Source: Rhabdornis inornatus (lineage: Eukaryota; Chordata; Aves; Passeriformes; Rhabdornithidae). From it: DNA of 64,000 nt. The stretch is from the NCBI GenBank assembly GCA_013397075.1, contig VWZS01009726.1, forward strand, positions 1,235,256-1,299,255, read 5' to 3'. The translations under genes and the position numbers were made by a program. The notes beneath the pieces were generated by a model. The model was given only the letters and a program-made list of their open reading frames with translations. It had not been told where the DNA came from and made no database searches. This document shows positions 60,672-64,000 of this stretch, piece after piece; position 1 is the first letter of the stretch, and each line of letters begins with the position of its first letter.

Positions 60672-61994
60672 GTTTGGCCTCAGTACCTGGTGAGGTAATG
60701 GAACAGTTCCATCACACAGCATTGACAGGATGGCCAGGTTATCAGACCCAGCCAGCATGGGTTTAGGACGGGTAGGTTGTGTTTGACCAACCTGATCTCC
60801 TTTTATGACGAGGTCACCTGCCTGGTGGATGCAGGAAAAGCTGTGGATGTTGTGTAGCTGGACTTCAGCAAGACCTTTGACACTGTCTGCCACAGCACAC
60901 TCCTGGAAAAGCTGCAGCCCATGGCTTGGACAGGAGCACTCTTTGCTGGGTTAGGAACTGGCTGGATGGCTGTGCCCAGAGAGTGGTGGTGAAAGGTGCT
61001 GCATCCAGCTGGGGATCAGGCACCAGTGGTGTCCACCAGGAGTGTCTGCTGGGGCCAGTCCTGTTCAATATTTTTATTGATTACGTGGATGAGGGCATTG
61101 AGTCTTTCATCAGTAAATTTGCAGATGACACAAAGCTGGGAACATGTGTTGATCCATTGGAAGGGAGGAGGGCTCTGTAGAGAGACCTGGAATGGTTGGA
61201 TGGATGGGCAGAGTCCAATAAGATGAAGTTTAATAGTCCAAGTGCCAAGTCCTGCATTTTGGCCACAATAGCCCCCTGCAGTGCTATAGGCTGGGGATGG
61301 TGTGGCTGGACAGTGTCCAGGCAGAAAGGGACCTGGGGGTGCTGGTCAACAGATGGGTGAACATGAGCCAGCAGTGTGCCTTGGTGGCCAAGAAGCCCAA
61401 TGGCCCCTGGCCTGTATGAGGAATAGTGTGGCCAGCAGCAGCAGGGAGGTAATTCTTCCCCTGTGCTCTGCTATGGTGAGGCCACACCTTGAGTGCTGTG
61501 TCCAGTTCTGTCCCCTCAGTTTAGGAGGGACATTGAGATGTTTGAGCACATCCAGAGGAGGAGTTGAGGGGTTTGGAGCACAAACCCTGTGAGGAATGGC
61601 TGAGGGAGCTGGGGTTGTTTCACCTGGAGAAAAGGAGACTCAGAGGTGACCTTATCACTCTTTACAACTCCCTGAAAGGTGGTCGTGGTCAGGTGGGATT
61701 GGTCTCTTTCACCAGGCGGCACTGACAGAACAAGAGGACACAGTCCTAAGCTGCACTAAGGGAAATTTAGATTGGATATTAGGCAAAAGTTTTTTATGGA
61801 AATAGTGATCAAGTACTGGAATGGTCTGCCCGAAGAGGTGGTAGAGTCACCATCCCTGGATGCGTTTAGAAAAAGACTGGATGTGGCACTCGGTGCCATG
61901 GTCTAGTGGAGGTGTTAGGGCATGGGTTGGACTTGATGGTCTTGAAGGTCTCTTCCAGCCCAGTGATTCTGTGATTCTGTGATTCTGTGATTAT
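60672..61994 (+). mobile_element. CR1 LINE, longest copy (~1.3 kb), plus strand, reverse-transcriptase remnant and intact 3' tail
   Basis: Covers part of the ORF2 reverse transcriptase, the ORF2 end and the 3'UTR. Visible protein remnants are LDFSKTFDT, then RNWLDGCAQRVVV, GPVLFNIFID and the catalytic box FADDTKLG (61118 onward). The frame is broken by TAG at 60855-60857, a one-base frameshift near 60915, and TAG at about 61179. It is therefore a dead copy. The 3' end reads GGTTGGACTTGATGGTCTTG, then three to four GATTCTGT units (61963-61993), the CR1 tail microsatellite. GC-rich relative to flanks. Confidence 0.96.
61963..61993 (+). repeat. CR1 3' tail microsatellite (GATTCTGT)n
   Basis: Consecutive GATTCTGT octamers close the CR1 copy. 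This tail is how CR1 3' ends are recognised. Confidence 0.95.
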
Positions 61995-64000
61995 TTCCCA
62001 TTCAGTCCTTCTTCTCTTGGCTGTTTATTTAAACTGTAAGCTATTTAGGGGGAGGGGGTTGTCGTCTGACTCATTGTCAATACAGATTGCTGGCATTCTG
62101 TACTAACAAGCAAATATTATAAACAACAACATGTATATTCTCTTTCATACAAACACTACAGATTTTTTAACAATCAAGAGTAAGGCTTAGAAAACAGACT
62201 CTACACCTCAGAGTAGAAAACTGGAAATAAGCTGAGACTAAATAAATTAATGAGCCAGATCCCTGGAGTTAAAGCAGAGAAGTTGGCAGTGGCAACAGCA
62301 GCAAGAAGAGCTGAAGAGACAGAAGGGAATCTTCTATTAAAGCCCTGGAAGGGGTTGAAAATGAGACAGGAGTGAACCACTCTAGTGTGAATACTGCTGT
62401 CATTCAACAGAGCTGAAGGTTTCTAACTAGAAATTTCACATATTAGCTTCCATGTAGTTGAAATTGGCCAAGTCAAAACACCGTTGGGAAGAAAATTCCA
62501 AGCTTTGCACCAACACTTTTCAACAGGTAACAGTGACTGGGCCTGAAAAAAGATACTTCCCTTTCTCAGTGGCCAGCTTAGCAATATCACAGTGACACAA
62601 CAACACAGTTATTTTACACACAGCTCTATTTTTTTCTAATCCATTTCTTTTTTTTTAAATGGAAAAATTTACTTTGTCAAGGCTAACCAAAAGTACTAGT
62701 AAATACTGCTTTGTTTTCAAAATAGAAATAAACAATATGCGTGTTTATCACTGAAGACACAATATAATCAGTAGATTATCAGATTCTCTTAATTGATTAA
62801 GAAAATTATTACGTGTGCAATTGCATGTACTGAGTCTACTTAAGAAGGAAACATGATGAGGTGGTTTATTCATTTGTCCAAATAGCTAGATGTAGAACAA
62901 AATAAACACTAAATGAGAAAAATTTATTCACTGTTATATTTATGGAATTTGTAAGAATACATTTAAAAAGTACAATGCACTTTTGCCTGTCTTAAAGATG
63001 GAGACTCAAATCACATTGCAGAAGAGCATAGATTTTAGTCCTGAGTGACAGTATTTCTATTTATTATAATACATAACAACAATTCTACATATCACAATTA
63101 TTAGTAAATTAGATTCTAAATGCCTTTGACTGTCTTGCTCCTCAGTGCATTTGTCTATAAGTTTTGCATAAAGTCATTACTTTTGTCACTTTACTTGAAT
63201 TGATATTACCCGCTTATTTCAAGATAAAATTCTAAATAACTTTTCTTTTTCTTACCCGTAAAACTGCCATACTTCATGTACCACAACAAAACTATAATGA
63301 AATAAAATTGCTATTATAAATTTTTTCCCAGTATAGCTGGAACTACAGCCTAGAAAGCCTGATGTTCACTGCAGGCAAATTGGTAAAAATGATACTGGAA
63401 CATGCAAATAATGGACACAGGGATAAATACTGGGAAAGAGAGAAGCATGAACTTGGCTTTCTAGAGTAAAATAATTTTCATAAATCTCTTGGACCACTCT
63501 AGATCAGCTCTTAATTTTTCTATTACATGTAATCTTCATGGATCCAACTCTTAATACACAGAATGCTCCGTATGATTTTTTACATTTCACTAAATACATT
63601 TTCAAATGTCAGTTAACTCCTGGCACAAACCTAATTAAAAGATGTAAAAATCACTTAGTTGCTTAACACTAACAACTTTCTATACTACTTTTTAATGCTG
63701 TTGCTTTACTATTTCTTTAACCGACTTGCTCTACAGTTTATGCTCCTTTTTTTCTTTTATCCTTTGCTAAATCTGTCTGTTTCATATTTGGAAATCTGAT
63801 GTCTAAGACTGTGGTTCCAAAAATCCTTTACTTCAGCAACAAAACTCTGAAACATTAATTTTTTCTGGTTTTCATGGGTGTGTCTAGATGTCTTTTGAGC
63901 CATTCTTTCTCAAATTCAACACTACAGTAAGTAATAAAAATAAAGATAGAAACTGGTTAAGAAGCAGAAATTATTGTGAGAACTAGGTAGAGCATAGAAA
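61995..64000. other. Intergenic, no gene recognised
   Basis: AT-rich sequence to the right edge with no exon, RNA gene or clear repeat. The next gene, expected to be NIPBL by mammalian synteny, is not visible. Confidence 0.55.

Noticed and set aside
60926..61592. Apparent genes on the plus strand at 60926-61180 and 61302-61592
   Set aside because: Remnants of the CR1 ORF2 and 3' region, broken by stops and frameshifts.
1..64000. CRISPR arrays, operons, phage or other prokaryotic systems, tRNA or rRNA genes
   Set aside because: No regularly spaced direct repeats, no dense coding, and no cloverleaf or rRNA similarity noticed. The DNA is plainly avian nuclear sequence.

Overview
This is vertebrate nuclear DNA, almost certainly from a bird and probably a songbird. 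Coding exons are short and split by GT-AG introns. Intergenic DNA is AT-rich. The interspersed repeats are CR1 LINE fragments, several with the avian 3' tail of repeated GATTCTGT/GATTCTATG, plus one LTR of a type I recall from passerine genomes. No bacterial or viral gene organisation is present, and I see no CRISPR array, tRNA or rRNA.

The only protein-coding gene I can support is the 3' part of SLC1A3 (GLAST/EAAT1, the glial glutamate/aspartate transporter) on the + strand. Four consecutive coding exons lie at 933-1166, 3100-3294, 4697-4831 and 6086-6290. They encode the last 255 residues of a 542-residue protein in human numbering, including HP1, TM7, HP2, TM8 and the C-terminal PDZ ligand. 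All introns seen are phase 2. The gene enters from the left edge, and a 3'UTR of about 0.5-2.3 kb follows, with candidate poly(A) signals between 6797 and 8596.

From about 8.6 kb to 64 kb the window is a gene-poor interval. In human the next gene downstream of SLC1A3 is NIPBL, after a long desert, and this stretch is best read as the bird counterpart. The human 5p13 block corresponds to the avian Z chromosome, so Z linkage is likely but not shown here. The interval holds CR1 fragments at 9.5, 13.0, 17.9, 24.8, 47.6, 51.7 and 60.7 kb, and older decayed CR1/L3-like copies near 14.7, 37.2 and 57.8 kb. It also holds a solo LTR at 51.0-51.7 kb, microsatellites, and several short recent tandem duplications.

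The least expected structures are near-perfect inverted repeats at 48.2 kb (beside an assembly gap) and 52.46-52.62 kb, and an abrupt LTR/CR1 junction at an ambiguous base at 51,709. A set of CTCF-like motifs is reverse on the SLC1A3 side and forward further right, as at a domain boundary. I found no convincing new gene system.
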